The notes under the pieces: generated by a model
The model's input: only the letters and a program-made list of their open reading frames with translations
The model's database searches: none
Told to the model about the DNA's origin: nothing
Translations under genes and position numbers: made by a program
Assembly: GCA_020848665.1 (NCBI GenBank)
Contig: JADLHR010000138.1
Location: 1 to 5,546, forward strand
DNA: 5,546 nt
Origin: Anaerolineae bacterium
GTDB lineage: Bacteria; Chloroflexota; Anaerolineae; Aggregatilineales; Aggregatilineaceae
Direction: 5' to 3'
Part shown: positions 4,707-5,546 of the stretch, piece by piece
How positions within the stretch are numbered: position 1 is the stretch's first letter
Layout of the letters: the number at the start of each line of letters is the position of its first letter

Positions 4707-5546
4707 CTAAGCGCGCCGCCTGACGCGCCAGATTACCGCTCCCGCGCTCAGCGCGGCCAGCGCCGCCGCGAACATCGCCCACACTCTGGCCGAGCGCGCC
4801 GTGTCCACCGGAGGATAGCCAGTGCTGGGCAGGGTGCTTACGACCCTGACCTCGGCGGAAGCCGCCACCCTTCGAACCACACCATCAGCGCCCGTCCCGT
4901 CCAGATCAGCGGTGTTGATCAGGGTGCCATCCAGCGGGCTGCGCAGCACCGTCGTGTGGATCGTGGCGGTGAGCGTTTGCCCCGGATCAAGCTGGTCGAG
5001 GGCGAAAATTATCGTCTGTCCCTCGATGGTGTACGTGCCACCCGCGAACGTCACGCTGTCAATGCGCAGCTCGGCTGGCATATGATCCGTGATGCGGACG
5101 TTGAAGCCTGGCCCATTGCCCTTATTGGTGATGGTGAGCACCCAGGTCAGGTGTTCGCCCGGCAGCCCCAACTGGCCTTCTTCCAGGGCGCCGATCTTGC
5201 TCAGGGCAGGATCGAAGTACCCGATCTGCGGCCCGACGACCTCTGGCCCATGCTCGACCGGCACGATGGTCGGATCGTCGTCGGCGGGCGTCGCGGGATC
5301 ATCGGTTGGCTCGTCGGCGAAGTTGCTGCCCGACACCACGCCCTGGTTTGCCACGCTCGTCACCGACCGGTCGAGGTGGGGATTGATCTGTGCGTCGAAC
5401 GTGATGATCACCGACGCGCCGGGCGCGATCGAGGCGATCCGGACGGTAAGGTTAGCGTCCTGCGTGATCAGCGCGGCGGGGTCGGAGACCGTTACCGAGC
5501 CGATCACCAACCGCAGATGCGGCAGAAGCGTATCGACGAGGATCAC
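4707..5546 (-). CDS. DUF11-type surface protein with C-terminal LPSTG sorting signal (N-terminus outside window)
   Basis: The 279 visible residues are the C-terminal part. The frame is open at the window edge and begins inside a domain (ILVDTLLPHLRLV), so the true start lies beyond 5546. Two beta-rich repeats of the DUF11 type are visible. One spans about residues 1-75, followed by an Asp/Pro-rich linker (78-94, DEPTDDPATPADDDP). The second spans about 115-235, with WVLTITNKGNGPGFNV and ITDHMPAELRIDSV. The protein ends with LPSTG (239-243), a hydrophobic helix (about 255-273) and a basic tail (RVRRRA), the three-part layout of a sortase cell-wall sorting signal. Such proteins are usually large adhesins or S-layer-associated stalks. 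If no cognate sortase exists, it may simply stay membrane-anchored. It is separated from the respiratory cluster by 260 nt and a hairpin. Confidence 0.9.
   Translation of the reverse strand: MILVDTLLPHLRLVIGSVTVSDPAALITQDANLTVRIASIAPGASVIITFDAQINPHLDRSVTSVANQGVVSGSNFADEPTDDPATPADDDPTIVPVEHGPEVVGPQIGYFDPALSKIGALEEGQLGLPGEHLTWVLTITNKGNGPGFNVRITDHMPAELRIDSVTFAGGTYTIEGQTIIFALDQLDPGQTLTATIHTTVLRSPLDGTLINTADLDGTGADGVVRRVAASAEVRVVSTLPSTGYPPVDTARSARVWAMFAAALAALSAGAVIWRVRRRA

Overview
The window is GC-rich and most resembles a Chloroflexota genome, perhaps an Anaerolineae-like lineage. This is inference from style: GC-rich codon use, intergenic palindromic repeats, a DUF11-type surface protein with an LPXTG-like signal, and respiratory genes of a kind found in that phylum. 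No rRNA or other marker fixes the taxonomy. The LPXTG-like signal hints at a monoderm envelope.

Layout. Positions 1-361 hold no convincing gene. They carry a nested palindromic repeat (81-178) and a good sigma70-type promoter (239-267) that drives rplS (362-706, +, ribosomal protein L19) through a leader of about 87 nt. Positions 707-1100 are noncoding, with two more palindromic elements and a strong hairpin with a T-tract (1045-1077) that suits plus-strand transcription. All remaining genes are on the minus strand. Read in their own direction they are: the C-terminal part of a DUF11-type surface protein (5546-4707, N-terminus outside the window), a terminator-like hairpin (4670-4644), then a four-gene cluster. 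The cluster is two small paralogous four-helix membrane proteins (4446-4027 and 4025-3612), a membrane-anchored octaheme c-type cytochrome resembling hydroxylamine oxidoreductase (3466-2027), and an eight-helix membrane protein built from an internal duplication (2024-1101).

The cluster is the most interesting part. Its genes are tightly packed (1-nt and 2-nt gaps, with a single 145-nt gap before the cytochrome), which suggests one transcript. It starts behind a -10-like TAGAAT embedded in a perfect dyad (4496-4516). Predicted topology puts the eight c-hemes on the outer face of the membrane. The four repeat-equivalent histidines of the duplicated protein fall at the same outer face. A reasonable hypothesis is a membrane-bound redox complex that couples a nitrogen- or sulfur-compound reaction on the octaheme protein to the quinone pool or another membrane carrier. 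The substrate, direction and cofactors of the membrane subunits cannot be decided from sequence alone.
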